The notes below the pieces were generated by a model. That model saw only the letters and a list, made by a program, of their open reading frames with translations, searched no databases and was not told the origin of the DNA. DNA of 64,000 bases from Lotus japonicus (lineage: Eukaryota; Streptophyta; Magnoliopsida; Fabales; Fabaceae), in the NCBI RefSeq assembly GCF_012489685.1, contig NC_080044.1, positions 71,906,732-71,970,731 of the forward strand, read 5' to 3'. The stretch's first letter is position 1, and every line of letters starts with the position of its first letter. Below, in pieces: positions 9,773 through 22,862 of this stretch. The translations under genes were made by a program, and so were the position numbers.

Positions 9773-12744
9773 ATGGGTTCCAATCTGGAATTAGTGCCAA
9801 TTACGCCACTAAAACGCGACCCGGCATGGAAGCATGTTCAGATGTTTAAGAGTGGGGAGAAGGTGCAGATGAAGTGTATATATTGTCTCAAGATGTTCAA
9901 AGGTGGTGGGATTTATAGGATTAAGGAACACCTTGCTTGTCAGAAAGGCAATGGATCCACTTGCAGCCATGTCCCTCATGATGTTAGGCTTCATATGCAG
10001 GAGGTCTTGGATGGGGTTGGGGTGAAGTCGAGGAAGAAGCGGAAAATTGGGGATGAGATCGTGAATGTTAGTCCTCTGGCTGCTTCTGCTGCTGCTGTTG
10101 CTGCTAACAGAATTGTCAATCTGGTGGATGTGAATCAGGGGTTTGAGTCCATTGGAGTGCAGAGTCCAGTGGAACATAATGCAAGTCCGGCAGCGCATCC
10201 TGAGGAAGGAAATGGTAAAATTGTTGAAAGAAGGAAGAAAATAAGAGCCAGCAGGAATAAAGCACCAATTTATACGGACACTGAGGGTGCTGTTGCAATT
10301 GAGGAAACTGCATTGGTCCCAAAAAGGACAGACAATCACATTCATATGGCAATAGGTCGGTTTTTGTATGATATTGGTGCACCTTTTGATGCTGTGAACT
10401 CAATCTATTTCCAGCAAATGGTTGAAGCAATTGCTTCGGGGGGCTCAGGTGTTCAATGTCCCTCTCATCATGAACTTCGGGGTTGGATATTGAAAAACTC
10501 TGTGGAAGAAGTGAAGAATGATATAGACAGGTGCAAGATGACATGGGGGAGGACTGGCTGTTCAATTTTAGCTGACCAATGGACTACAGAAACAGGTAGA
10601 ATACTGATGAGTTTTTTGGCATATTGTCCTGGAGGCATAGTCTTTTTGAAATCCTTGGATGCAACCGAGATTTCGACTTCTGAAGAATTTCTATATGAGT
10701 TGATTAAACAAGTAGTAGAAGAAATTGGAGTTGGGCAAGTGGTGCAAGTGATTATGTCAGGAGAAGAACAATATACTGCTGTTGGGAGCCGGCTAACTGA
10801 CACTTTTCCTTCCCTTTATTGGAGCCCATGTGCTGCTCATTGCATTGATTTGATACTTCAAGATTTTGGAGATCTTGAGTGGATTAGTATAGTGATTGAA
10901 CAAGCTAAATCTGTAACAAGATTTGTCTACAATTATAGTGCAATTTTGAATATGGTTAGAAGGTATACATCAGGGAATGATATTGTGGATCCCTCTTTCT
11001 CACGCTTTGCTACAAACTTTACCACATTGAAACGAATGGTTGATCTTAAATACAATCTACAGGACATGGTCACTTCTCAGGAGTGGATGGATTGCCCATA
11101 TTCAAAGAAAACAGCAGGCTTGGAAATGTTAGATTGCCTAAGCAATCAAACATTTTGGTCATCATGTGACATGATCGTTCGTCTAACAGCTCCTCTCTTG
11201 AGACTTCGGAGAATAGCTGCTAGTGAGATGAGGCCTGCAATGGGATACATTTATGCTGGAATGTACCGGGCAAAAGAAGCAATTAAGAAGGCACTTGTTA
11301 AGAGGGAGGAGTATATGGTGTACTGGAATATCATACATCATAGATGGGAAAAGTTGTGGCATCATCCCCTTCATGCTGCAGGCTTCTACCTTAATCCAAA
11401 GTTCTTCTATAGAAATCAAGGGGATATACCTAGTGAGATTCTCTCAGGGGTGTTTGACTGCATCGAGACGTTGGTACCTGATACAAGAGTCCAAGATAAA
11501 ATTATGAAAGAGGTAAACTTATACCAGACTGCTGCTGGAGACCTAGGGAGAAAGATGGCAGTCAGAGCTAGAGACAATATGCTTCCTTGTAAGACACCAA
11601 GAACCCACTCCCTTAGACAATTTTCTTATACTTACTATCTTCCAAATTGTGTTTACCTTTCCTAGCTTAAAGCAACTTCATTGAAAAATTAGATTAGAAT
11701 CTATATATACACATTATTTGTTTAAAATTTGGTATGAGAATGCAAATGTCAAAACTGATAAACTAAAAGGGGATGGAAATTGACTTGTCTAGCTTTAAGG
11801 GCTTTATGCTTTGTCATGATGACGGATGTCGTATGCGTTGAAATTTTCTGTATGAATGTATTGCACAAGTGACTTGTAAAATAACAGTGCTTTTAATTCT
11901 TTTGAAATCCTGCAAAGTCGGATATAATTTTTATTATGATCTATCTAGAGTAACACAATCAAGGGTAGAGTTCAACTTTACATTGGAGATTTAAAATTTG
12001 CACTGCAAAAGTCATCATCCATTTGAGTACTTCCTTTCTCTCATGATCCCTTCTTAAATTGCCCTTTTCACTTACATGTGTTTTTTTGTAGCTGAATGGT
12101 GGTCAACATATGGAGCAGGCATCCCTAACTTGTCACGTTTAGCAATTCGTATTCTCAACCAAACATCCAGTGTGATGTCCTGCAAGAGAAACCAGATTCC
12201 TTTTGAACAAATAATGAATACAAGGAATTATATAGAGCGCCAACATCTTACGGATCTTGTCTTTGTTCATTCCAACTTACGATTAAGACAAATGTGAGCT
12301 TGAACTGTGTTTGTATTTGTATATTGATAGTTTGTTTTGACTGTTGAAGGGAACTTAAATTGTTTGCTTTGATTTTCTTTCAGTTATATGAGTAAAGAAC
12401 AAGATTCTAGGGATCCCCTGTCATTTAATAGCATTGGTAATGTTGAAGACTGGATCAGGCCAAGGGATTTGGAGTTAGAAGAGTATGGTAACTCGGACTG
12501 GATGGAACTGGATCCATCTTCTGTTAACACAATGCTTTTACAGCCTTTGAATGATGAAGCTGAAGAGTTGGGTGAAGGTAAATTGCAATGCATTATTTCA
12601 ATGGATATGGAAATTGAAGATACAAAGTGTCATTAGTTAATATGTTTTGATCTGTTTGTAGGGTTTGATGATCATGAAATTTTCAGTAGTCAGGAAGACG
12701 ATGAAGATGAAAACACTGGAGATAAGTTGGCAATTAGCGAATGA
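9773..12744 (+). CDS. Domesticated hAT transposase: BED zinc finger, DUF659, hAT dimerisation protein
   Basis: Coding exons 9773-11588, 12092-12293, 12384-12577 and 12662-12744 join in frame to 764 aa; all introns are GT-AG. A leader exon appears to end at 9426. The start is the ATG at 9773 (MGSNLELVPITPLKRDPAW); the frame is open upstream only to the acceptor. A BED-type finger lies at residues 16-75 with C35-x2-C38 and H53. A DUF659 block holds ILADQWTTETGRILMSFLAY and the diagnostic SPCAAHCIDLIL. The hAT C-terminal dimerisation region (EWWSTYGAGIPNLSRLAIRI) straddles the first coding intron. The tail is acidic. An intact frame of this size with conserved introns and no TIRs fits the family of host genes made from hAT transposases, probably nuclear DNA-binding proteins. 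Their target is unknown to me. Confidence 0.9.
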
Positions 12745-12836
12745 TCAAAAGAACCATGCCTTTACATGCCATGAAAAAGATCAATGGATGGAAGATGCAC
12801 ACACCCAACCAAAAACTCACTTGGGTAGTAAAAACA

Positions 12837-13095
12837 GTCAAATGCTTTCTCTGCAGAAAGAAGCTCTTGCCCTGGAAAGACATCTACATGTACTATTACC
12901 CTTGCCTTGATCTTGGGGCTCGTAGCTAGGAATAGCGGTGTTTGTTTTCAACCAAAAGGACAATGCACAACACTGATCAAGTTTTCTTATGTGATGCAGT
13001 ACATTTGTGCATATTTGTCCAGGGGTATTTAAAATTACATTTGGTTATTGCTGCATGTTTGATATTTTTACCTCTCAAGTGCTGAATGAATTATG
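12837..13095 (+). pseudogene. FLZ gene fragment, deleted partial duplicate
   Basis: 12837-12893 matches the end of exon 1 of the FLZ gene (250-307): CAAATGCTTTCTCTGCAG, then AAGACATCTACATGTAC, coding CFLCRKKLLPWKDIYMY. At 12893 the match jumps to the FLZ 3' flank (about 1337-1545): TTACCCTTG, CTTGGGGCTCGT, AACCAAAAGGACAATGCACAA, TGCATGTTTGATATTTTTACC. The intron, exon 2 and UTR (about 1 kb) are missing. The join falls in a shared ATGTAC present at both source points. It starts about 95 bp after the stop codon of the hAT-derived gene, probably in its 3' UTR. Confidence 0.85.
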
Positions 13096-14615
13096 AATCT
13101 GATGGAAAGCATTTCTCCTATGAATTAGGATACATTATTATATGCTCTCTTGGGCTCCTGTAAACATTGACGTGTGGGACTCAATAAATTGTTTAATGCC
13201 TCCACAACCAATATCTCATAAAAAGCGTGAACAAAAGTCATGGATAGAGAGAGACCCTAACTCTCCTGGAATCGCACCAAATAAGACATTTTTTCTTCTG
13301 CCATCTTGCACATTTAATCTTATTCTCCCATTTTTAGCCATTCTTTACACAAGAGATTCACAAATTTATTTAATTTGTTTGAGAAGAAGGTTTCCAGCCA
13401 TAAAGAGTTCGCAGGAGGGGAATTTAGCATCTTCCAATGAGCTGTGTTTCCACCACAGGGGGTCACCGGTTCATCAACACCTTAAGAGCTATAGGAATTA
13501 AATAAGAGAAGTGAGAGATATGAGTGAAGTATCAAAGTTTGAATGGAATAATATACTTTTATATGTGACAAATCAGTTCTTGAAAGTAACAGGTGGGAAC
13601 AACAGAGAGCACCAACCATTGAGTAAAGAATCATTTTAATCAGGAATAAATGCCGTTTGCCAATCCTTTAGCTTTATTCTCTGGTTGACGTCTAGTATGA
13701 CTTTTCCTTAAAATGTTTACAACACTAGAAAATGAGAATTCTCTCCCCTTGATTTGAAAGACTGTTCTCATATCAGTGAACGACAAAGTTATTTTTGCAA
13801 CTTGTTTTTGTTTTTTTTTTCCTTTTCCTGTATGCCACCTAGGCACCCCCCAAAAAAAAACTGGTGCTAAAAGAGTAGAGTCCTTGATGGAGAAATAGTT
13901 CCATAAACGTAGTGAATACAAGAGAATTGGCAACCAAAGATAAATTCCCCTTTCAAGCTATATGCTGCTTATAGTTAAGAAGCTAAAAGCAGCGATTAAC
14001 TTTCAGTCTTTCACATAATTGGCAACAAATTCAATGGCAGCCTTGTGATAACAATCCTTATCTTGTGGGCCACTCAGCAGCCACAAGCAACTCAATGAAT
14101 CGTAGGATTAAACCAGGCCATAAGCATGGATACCACTTCTCTAACAAGCACCAAAAACACGACATCACTATTTACTAATTTAGGCAGAGAATAGTAGGAT
14201 TAAACCAAGCCATAGTCATGCACATTACTTTTCCAGAAAGTTGTTAACATCAGGCACTTTCGTTCATAGATCCTTTGCCGCATATAGAGAGAGCTTTAAG
14301 ATCTAGAAAACCTGAAATATTTGAAAAGATAACAGACGGGGAACGAAGACAAACTTCATATAAGAAGATTAAAAAAATCCCAAAACAAGCATATGGAATG
14401 GAGCATAAAGCCATACAGGGAAGAGAAAGATCGGCAATTTGATTCATATCCAAACTAAAGAACCAGTTCGCATAAAATTAGATATACAAGAACAAGAATG
14501 TCCTACAAAGAGTTTGAGTGCCTGAGTATTCAATACATACAAGAGACAATATAGCAGCATAATCACAAGACAATTCTTGTAGCTTTCAGCTTTCTTATTC
14601 ACCATCAGAATATGG
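13096..14615. other. Intergenic, convergent 3' flanks, nothing recognised
   Basis: Space between the convergent hAT-derived and dynein light chain genes. The part below 14615 is presumably 3' UTR of the dynein gene. There are only short frames with no family signal. Confidence 0.5.
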
Positions 14616-17000
14616 CTAGCCAGACTTGAAAAGTAAAACCGCTTTCTGATCCAAATAGAAATACACAAAGTGGTTTGTTTCATGAGTCACATACGAACCT
14701 GCAAAGCAATGAAAAGGCCATGAACACGTTTACGTCATAAATCGTGTTTGTCATTCTAAACTTTACAACACTAAACAGAAGAATATCACCAAAGGTAAGC
14801 AGGACCAAGATCTTCATTTGGTTTAGCAGTCAGAATTTTGTTGAAAAACTAATAGTACTTCTGAACACAAAATGATATTAGACTTGTTAAGGTTTCAATG
14901 TGCAATACAAAATGGCAATGAAGTTCATGTTATCTGGAATTGATCATCTTCATAAACTATGCCATAAAATAACAAAATCCAATGATAAAATCATAAAAAT
15001 AACAGAGCATCATTAAATATTTCATGTGTCCTCCTAGCCGCCAAAAACTGAGCTCCATACTCATGCTACATGTACATAAATCAGTAAAAATTTGGGACGG
15101 GGAATAGCCAACCTATGATTACTATCAAATGCCCAAAGGTTAACCAACTCCAACAAGAAAATAAGAAAGGTAATTCTATTATATTATGTATTATTACCTC
15201 TAAAACTAAGATTATATGATATGAAAAGTAGTGTTTTTATGTTGCTAACCCTTGTAGTCTCTCCATCGCTATCAGACCCATCTAATATTTTTATATTGTA
15301 TTCTATACTTCATGATGTTCTACAATTCCTAATAAATTCCTCGAGGCCTATCACAGATGATATCAAAAGATAACATTTATATAAATGAGAAGCCTTATAA
15401 TTAAGTTAACGCTCTAGAGACAACCATCTGAGTACATATGACCATCATTATTAGTGTTTGCAGCTTGAAAAATGCCAGGGAGCCTCAACTACTTTCACCA
15501 CTTTGGAGATTAATGGACAGGTTATTCATATTCATAAAATTATCAGACTCCTAAATTAAGAAAAAAACCATCATTGATCAAATCAAACTAATAAGTCAAC
15601 CTTAAGTCACTGGTACGGTTAATGCATGTTTAAGATATGTGCAGAATGGTCGGGGGTAGAAATCACCTAAGCAGATAATGAAGTTTTTCAAACTTAAGCT
15701 GGGCAGACAGTGAATTAGACAAACATAAAAATCAAAAATCAAAATCATTCTTCAAGAATATATGAAGAGTGCAAATCCTACTCTTTAGATGTATTTTTAT
15801 CCATATAGCAGATAACAAAACATGCCTGTTCTAGGTCTACAATACTGAAAGCACACCTTGAATGACATAATATATATGAAACCCTTCACTTTGTGTTAAA
15901 AAATACCAGGTGTTTTTAAAATTCACTCGGGGCCAAAGTAGTGCCTTTTACAGTAAATCAATTAAACCCCTCTCAACAAATACATTGCCGCAATAAAATC
16001 CATTACCTAAACACATCCTAATTCATTATGTTCTACTCCTCTATGAATACTGAAAACCAACCAAGCAGAATCCTCTAACATCAACAGACCTTCCCCATAT
16101 AAACTTTAATTTTGATTTTCCAAGGGAACAATTATCAATTCCGAGGAGCTAACAATGACATGAAATATCAAAAACTAACATAGCTTCATTTCAGTACAAA
16201 AAAAATGTAAGCAAAAAGAAGTAGATGGTGTATTCAAATTCAACCACTCTCTCCTCCTGTAACTACTTAATTCAAGACAAGACTTCCCAGACAAACAGAC
16301 AAAAAAATCATACACTGCAGCTTAAGAGGAACCCCAAATGACTGTCATCTCAATAAAAAACATGTAATTAACAAGACAGCATACACAACAAGAAAAAATC
16401 TAGGTTTTCAAAACTAGTCCTGAGTTGCAAAAAAAAAAAACACCCATTTTTGCAACACCAAGTCAACAATTCGAAGTAAACAAGTACTGAGCTAAGCATA
16501 GATCTAGTTCATGTTCCGAGCAGAGAAGAAAACGAAAAATTCATAGAGGAGAAAAGGGAGTACCGAAATTGCGACCAACTATGCAATGCCAAGTGGGTCC
16601 ATGCCTCTTATCGAACTCCTTCTTGATATGCTCAGCAACATCTTTCTCCACATTGAGCCTCTCAAATGCCTGATTTCGAAGAAGAAGAGGGAATAATCAG
16701 TGACAGTGAGAATCGGAGAGAAGAGAACGAAGGAGTGGAAATGGGTTGGAGGATACTAACCGCGACGGCGATATCAACGGCCTCTTTCTGCATGTCAGGG
16801 AGCATATCAGCACTCTTGATGATGACTTTCTTGGGTGCGGGAGCAGCAGATGGTGTTTGTGGCGGCGGTGGTGGGGATAAAGAGGAGAGCATTGGCTTTC
16901 GATCTTCGGAGTTGGGTCTCGCCGTAAGAAGTGGTGGTGCTCCTCCTCCTCCTCCGCCACCAACGACGACGCTGTTCCTCCTGGCCTCGTCGCTGCTCAT
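14616..17000 (-). CDS. LC8-type dynein light chain with Gly/Pro-rich N-terminus
   Basis: Three exons on the minus strand, 17000-16761, 16669-16564 and 14698-14616, join to 142 aa with GT-AG introns (the second is about 1.86 kb). Residues 1-57 are a low-complexity extension with seven Gly in a row and a five-Pro run. The LC8 domain fills 58-142: [59 protein letters not shown], then [17 protein letters not shown] and the stop. LC8 is a homodimeric hub that binds short linear motifs in many partners; most plants lack dynein heavy chains, so here it likely acts as a general dimerising hub. The animal protein is about 89 aa; longer N-termini are common in plants. Confidence 0.93.
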
Positions 17001-17742
17001 TGTGTGAGTGAGTGACTGAGGTTTGAAATGGAGGAAGAATTAGGTGCTTGCATTTGATTTTAAAAAGGTTGGTTTAGTTTTTGTTTTAACTTTTACCTTT
17101 TTACTCACTGTCATTTAATTGAAGTAGGGAAGGGTTTACCAAAAAGAACACTTTGGTAAATGTTAATTTTGAAAACATGAATTTATTATTCTTAGTGTTA
17201 GAACTTTAAAAATTAAATGGATATGCCACCGTGTCGCCTTGAACTATATTGGATGGAACCCTTTAATATCGTCGTCGCTTTCGTTTGCCTCCAGCATCGC
17301 TCCACTTGGGTCGAGTGTCACTATCGCTACACATTGAGAGCTCTATCATCTGCTTTGTCTGGACAACAATTGCGTTCACACGTCACCGGCATCGAGACCA
17401 TCTCTTCCTTGGTGATGATGATTGCGTTCACAAGTCCCCTCCATATTGTTGTTGTGCTCAACCGCAACGATCAGATAATCCTCAACGCATTCGAAAACAT
17501 CGTAGGTTTGGTGTGAAGAACAAATTGAAGAAGACAGAGAGCTCAATCTTTGAGAAAATATGAGGAGGGAATTAACGATTACAAAGAAGATATTCGAGCA
17601 TGCAGTTGCAGTTTGAAATTGGGAATAGAGAGAATAAACTTATTTTTAATTAATTAATTATATTAAGGAATCTCATTGTGGCATGGCAATTTAATAGAAT
17701 TTAATTAGATATCATTGCAAAATCTCTTTAAGTACGCTAATT
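17001..17742. other. 5' flank of the dynein light chain gene
   Basis: Presumed promoter and 5' UTR near 17001-17100. A frame at 17217-17516 has no recognisable protein features and I treat it as chance. Confidence 0.4.
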
Positions 17743-18367
17743 AAGGGTGATAAATGGGTTTCGCTCGTCGGTCTAGTCCGTCCCGCTAATATTTTTAGTT
17801 GTGTTGGGTTGGGAATAATGAGCTCATTAGTTCGTATAGGCCGCACCGTTTAAACTTGTGAATTGACGAGTTGATAGCGGGTTGGGTTAGGTTAGTCTGT
17901 CGGGTTACTTCATTTTTTAATAATAAAACTACATAGGCTGGGTGCAAGGTAAGTATTGAGTTAGATTTTTTGTTTGTTTGTGTTAGTTTAGGTATGACAG
18001 GGATTATATCCTTTATTTTATTTTATTTTAGCTTTAGCTATGTCTTGCATTAGCCTTATGCTCCATCTCGCAAAGTAAACCGATAGAAATTCCATCAAAA
18101 TATTATTAAATCATGTTAAGATCAAATGAAACCTCACATAGCACAATAATATACAAAAAAAATTAAGGAAACATAGAAAAAACATAGGTAAAATGAGTTT
18201 GGCCTGCTAGGCCTGAGCCAGCCTGTTTGGCCGATCTTTTTTGGCGGATTAGGTTTGAGACTTTGAACCCAAATCTTAAAGTGGGCTAGCCCAACCCAAC
18301 CCGCATTTTGGCGGGCTAATGATGGGTTGGGTTTGGGTTGCCCCGTCTTCCCATATTTCCACTCTTA
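17743..18367. mobile_element. Possible TIR element with GGGTT-rich ends
   Basis: The left end TTAAGGGTGATAAATGGG resembles the inverted right end TAAGAGTGGAAATATGGG. The subterminal parts are rich in GGGTTGGGTT on one side and CCCAACCC on the other. A similar GGGTT/CCAAACCC-rich block follows at about 18519-18990. No coding capacity. This is a common but poorly classed kind of plant repeat, so confidence is low. Confidence 0.3.
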
Positions 18368-19573
18368 TTTATAGTTTATCTTTGTCTCAAATTTTCATGT
18401 TTACATATAACATTATTGTGTATAATTGTTGACTTATTATTATTGAATGAAGTAAATTTTTGTACGTACAAAAAAAATTAAAGTAAACATTTGTTGCACG
18501 TCATTGATAGGTTTGGCAACGGGCCCCATGGGTGCGTGTTTTACAATTCTCACAGCCGAATCCAAACCTAATATGGGTGGAAAAGTTAAACTCAAACCCA
18601 AAATCCGATGTGAGCACCGAACCCACAAAAAATCCGACTCGGAAACAACATGTACATAAGAAAACAACATGAACATAAAGTGATTAAACCTCATCATATT
18701 TCCAATACAAAGGAAAAAAATATAGTTCATGATGAACATAAGCTGATAAACAACATAATTCATGAATTTTTTACGTTAAAGGAAACCCTATTAGTAACTT
18801 TAATTACACATATAAGAGTTGATAATTACATGCATAAGGCTTAAGGTTCGAGTTTGAGTTTGGGTGCGAGTTTAATCAATTCCACACCCGAACTTAAACA
18901 TGTTTTAAAACTCGGGTGAAATCCAAACCCAAAAAAATTGGGTTTCCCCCGAAATTTTGAGTTGGGTTCGGATCGGGTGTCTGTGGTTCAGATGATGACA
19001 TTGACGATATTGATCGAGCTATATGGCACTATGGTGGTTTCGGAGCATGTGGTGTCAAAAAATGATACTACAAAAATATGAGATAAAAAAAATGAGGAAC
19101 TAATTGTAGTTACTAAATTATTCTTAGTTACGTTGTATGGATTATAACGCAACATTTTTTGTTACACACATTAGTCTTCACCCTATACTAGGACATTATG
19201 AGTTTTGTTTTATTTTTCAAGGCATAAAAAATATGATGAGTATTATTTTTAATGAAGGACAAAATTTATCGTGAGTTTTTTATATTTATTTCACCAAGTG
19301 CACTAATCATACATGACTTGTATATATAATTTTTTAATATTCAACTACAAATTATTTTGGTGCCTAGAAAGATTCAACTATAAATTCTTAACAAATATAC
19401 CATTTATCTATTTATATTTAGGATTAAAATTCATTTGTCATAATTTTCATGAATAATTTTTTTTAAATGTAAGTAACTTGATCAAATTTTTTTCTTTTAA
19501 TTGAGTATTAATTCATCCACACTTTTACTTTTTCACATTTCATTCTACACATATCTCTTTTTATTTTATTTTT
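18368..19573. other. Repeat-derived intergenic DNA
   Basis: AT-rich. The block at 18519-18990 (CAAACCCAAA and GGGTTCGGATCGGG strings) looks like a second degenerate element of the type at 17743-18367. No gene seen. Confidence 0.4.
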
Positions 19574-19755
19574 GAGATTAATTTCTATGCACCGACGGTG
19601 TAAATAAGTTTTACACTATCATTCAATCACATCCCTCCATTTTGTTAGCTCACAATTAATTTTGAATTTAATAATATCCAAAATAAAAAATGGAAGATTG
19701 TTATTGAATGATTGTGTAAAACCTTTTACACCGTCGGTGCATAGAAATTAATCTC
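19574..19755. mobile_element. MITE, 182 bp, near-perfect ~31-bp TIRs
   Basis: The ends are inverted copies: GAGATTAATTTCTATGCACC followed by GACGGTGTAAA on the left, complemented at 19725-19755 on the right. Both ends are AT-flanked. No coding capacity. The inner motif ACACCGTCGGTGCA also occurs in variant form at 51920-51941. Confidence 0.88.
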
Positions 19756-21056
19756 TTTATTTTTTATGTTTATCACATTATCTATCATATGTATGACTTT
19801 TTCATAAATATAAGGTGAAAATGAAATTGATTTGTGAACCACTTTGTGAAATTGATTGGTAGAAAACCATCTTCTTCATCTTTGATTGGCAACTAAAGTG
19901 GGGAGAAAAAGACAGAGAAGAATGGAACTGAACTGATGTTGGGAACCGTGAACATTGAAAATATCAATCTTGCAAGTTGCGGTCCACACTTATTTTCTGG
20001 CTGCATATAAAAAAAGTATAGTAATAAATTTTTTAGTTCTTACTAATTCATTCATCGATAAAAAATAAATTCATTCATTGATAAGGCTTTCAAAGTAATG
20101 TTGAAAATTTGAAATAGAGTACAACATTTCGGAGACAAACTTCTTTGTTGTTAATATTAGTATAACACTAACCCGTCAAAAAAAACATTATTACACTAAA
20201 AATAATTCTGAAATGAAATACTGATACAATATCATATAGAAGTAATAATTTTTTTCGAGCATAGTGTTGTGAACTCCAAGGCAGAAGAAAATATATTTTC
20301 GATCCCAACCATCATCCCACACCAAGCGAGTGCGTGTACTACATAGGAAATACCGAAATAGGATAATGCATTGAGTTAAGACATGGATTGGTGTTTGGTA
20401 ATTAAGTTTAGAGATTAATGGATATAAAGGAATTTTACATTGAAATTCAACATTATGCGAAATAAGGATTAAAGTGACTACGTTAACTCACTAGTGGTTA
20501 GTTTAAGTGATAAATGTTTCATTCTCCTTAAGTACGTACTCGATCATTCGAGTTTTGTGGATCATAAAAAAAAATCTGTTGGAAGACTTAGCCCAACCAT
20601 AATATGGATGTTTCAGACTCAAATATGATTGTCTCTAAAAATGACACATTTCTTACACAAAAAATTACTACCTTTAAAAAAAATCAAATTGTCACATAGT
20701 CACTACTTTTTTTTTTTTACAATTAATGCATGTGTTTCAAATAACCGTTCATAAACAGAAAAAATATACATATTTAAAAAATATAATTAATTTTATTAAA
20801 GTTCAGAAAAAATATCTGATTTCTTTTATATTCTTATTTCTAATCATTTATTCTCCCCAATAAATGCATAGCATTTGGTACTAATATGTTGATACGGTAT
20901 TCAATTTTTAACTACTACTAGTATCTTTTAATTAAACATTTTTTTTGAACTCTTTAATTTAAACATTAAATATCTCTTTTTTGTTAATTTTTCTGAATAA
21001 AAGTTAGTAATAAAACTATTTGATACCATCAATATCAATATCAATATCAATATCAA
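19756..21056. other. Intergenic, AT-rich, no gene seen
   Basis: No open frame with coding character. It holds a possible poly(T) micro-insertion at 20924-20967 (see findings) and a TCAATA repeat at about 21029-21060 that touches the Helitron 5' end. Confidence 0.5.
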
Positions 21057-21239
21057 TCAATATATATTAGAAAAGAACAACTTCTAGCATGACGTGTCGC
21101 TCTCACAGGCCAAGTTGGTGACGTGTCGCTCCCAGATTAATTTTCACCTAATATTTTACATGTAAGCTCTTTCTCCTTGGCCCCACTTGCCACATGTGCC
21201 CTGATTTTTTCTTACCTTATTTCTCCTTAATAAAAAAAT

Positions 21240-21710
21240 ACATTTTTAAATTTTAGATTTGATTAAGGTTTAGGTTTTTTATTTCTTGATTTTATCTTAA
21301 TTTATTTTTGATTTATTTTTAGAGTATTAATTAATTTTTATGGTATTTTTATTGAATTTTTAGATTTTTAATTAATTCCGTATTTTATGAGTTTTTATTG
21401 TGATTTGCTAGATTTTGATAGTTTTTATCTATTTTTATTTAGTACATTTTTAAATTTTAGATTTGATTAGGATTTATGTTGTTTATTTATGTATTTTATC
21501 TTAATTTATATTATTATTTATTTTTAGAGTATTAATTATTTTTTATGGTATTTTTATTAAATTTTCGGTTTTTTGATTAATTCCGGATTTTATGAGTTTT
21601 TATTGTGATTTGCTAGATTTTGATTTTTATCTATATTTATTTAGTACATTTTTAAATTTTAGATTTGATTAGGATTTATGTTGTTTATTTCATGATTTTA
21701 TCTTAGTATA
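21240..21710. repeat. ~204-bp tandem repeat in the Helitron (2.3 copies)
   Basis: ACATTTTTAAATTTTAGATT starts copies at 21240, 21444 and 21646 (the last partial). Each full copy continues through TTTTTAGAGTATTAATTA and TTTATGAGTTTTTATTGTG. Confidence 0.9.
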
Positions 21711-22862
21711 AAATCTGTGATAAGTGATTTAAATCAATAATACATCACATCAGCAAAAACCCTCTTAAAACCCTGCCTACCTCCACTATCTCCTCCATGA
21801 AATTCATCTCCTCCATGCAATTTTCATCTCATCTCTCCACTGAACGGAACCACCCCCACAAAATCGTCTCATCTCTCAACGAAACCACTTTGCCATCGAC
21901 TTGCAATCGCATCCCTCCGATTTGCTGCCTTGGACTGATTGGGAAGGTTACAGATTGAGGTTTCAAATTATTTTCTTCCTTTGCTTGCATAATATGTTAT
22001 GGTTTTTTTTAATTTTATTTTACTTTACCTTTAACTTTCATTCACTCATGTTTGACTTCAAGGTCAATTTCGTTCATCATTTGCCATGTTAATTTCAAAT
22101 TCTTTTCTTCAGGTTTTTTTTTATAGATATTCTACCAAAAGAGATTCTTTGGAAGCCATGGATGGTGAGTCCATTTTATATTCTATATGGAATTTTGCAA
22201 TATTTTGATTTGTTTTTTTTATGTTTTCTGATTCTCCTTTGTATGTGATTATATTTTATTCGATTTTCTTAATTTGCATCTAAAATTTGTGTCATATGTT
22301 ATAGGAGGTGAAACATTGATCTGTGTATGTTTTGATTAACCTAATCATTGTCAGTGAAGTGGATTGAGGGAGTGAAAGAATTGAGGGGAGAGAAAGGAGA
22401 AGTTGTAGATTTTTTTCCTTGCAACTTTTTTATTTGGTAATTTTTTCTTTTTGCCTGCTTCTTGCACCGAGGAAATTAATTATTATTATTGGTGCTTGCC
22501 GTTACAACTACAGAACTACATATCATGGATGAGATTTTACTACTTATCTTTGTTCGCTCAAGCTATACTACTGAGGTTAGACTTTTAAAATTGGTGCTAT
22601 CCTTTCTAATATGCTAAACGCCTAAACCAATGTTCTAACAATAAATTGATTTCCTTGACTTCCCTGGAAACATTTGACATGAATTTATCCGTAGGTACAG
22701 AACGACAATGAGGTGCATACCTCTTTCTGACTACACTCTCTAATTCTCAGCTAGCTGAAGATGAAACATGATTGATGACTCAAGATCTTATCTTGCTCTC
22801 ATTTCAAGTAAGCCACGAAACATGTGAGACCAGTACTCATGGAGGTTTTTCTCAGTCCATTA

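Noticed and set aside
9809..10803. Overlapping minus-strand frames of 110-178 codons
   Set aside because: They lie opposite the first coding exon of the hAT-derived gene, which has strong domain evidence.
17217..17563. Two overlapping frames of about 92-99 codons
   Set aside because: No family signal, no splice context, and composition like the flanking DNA.
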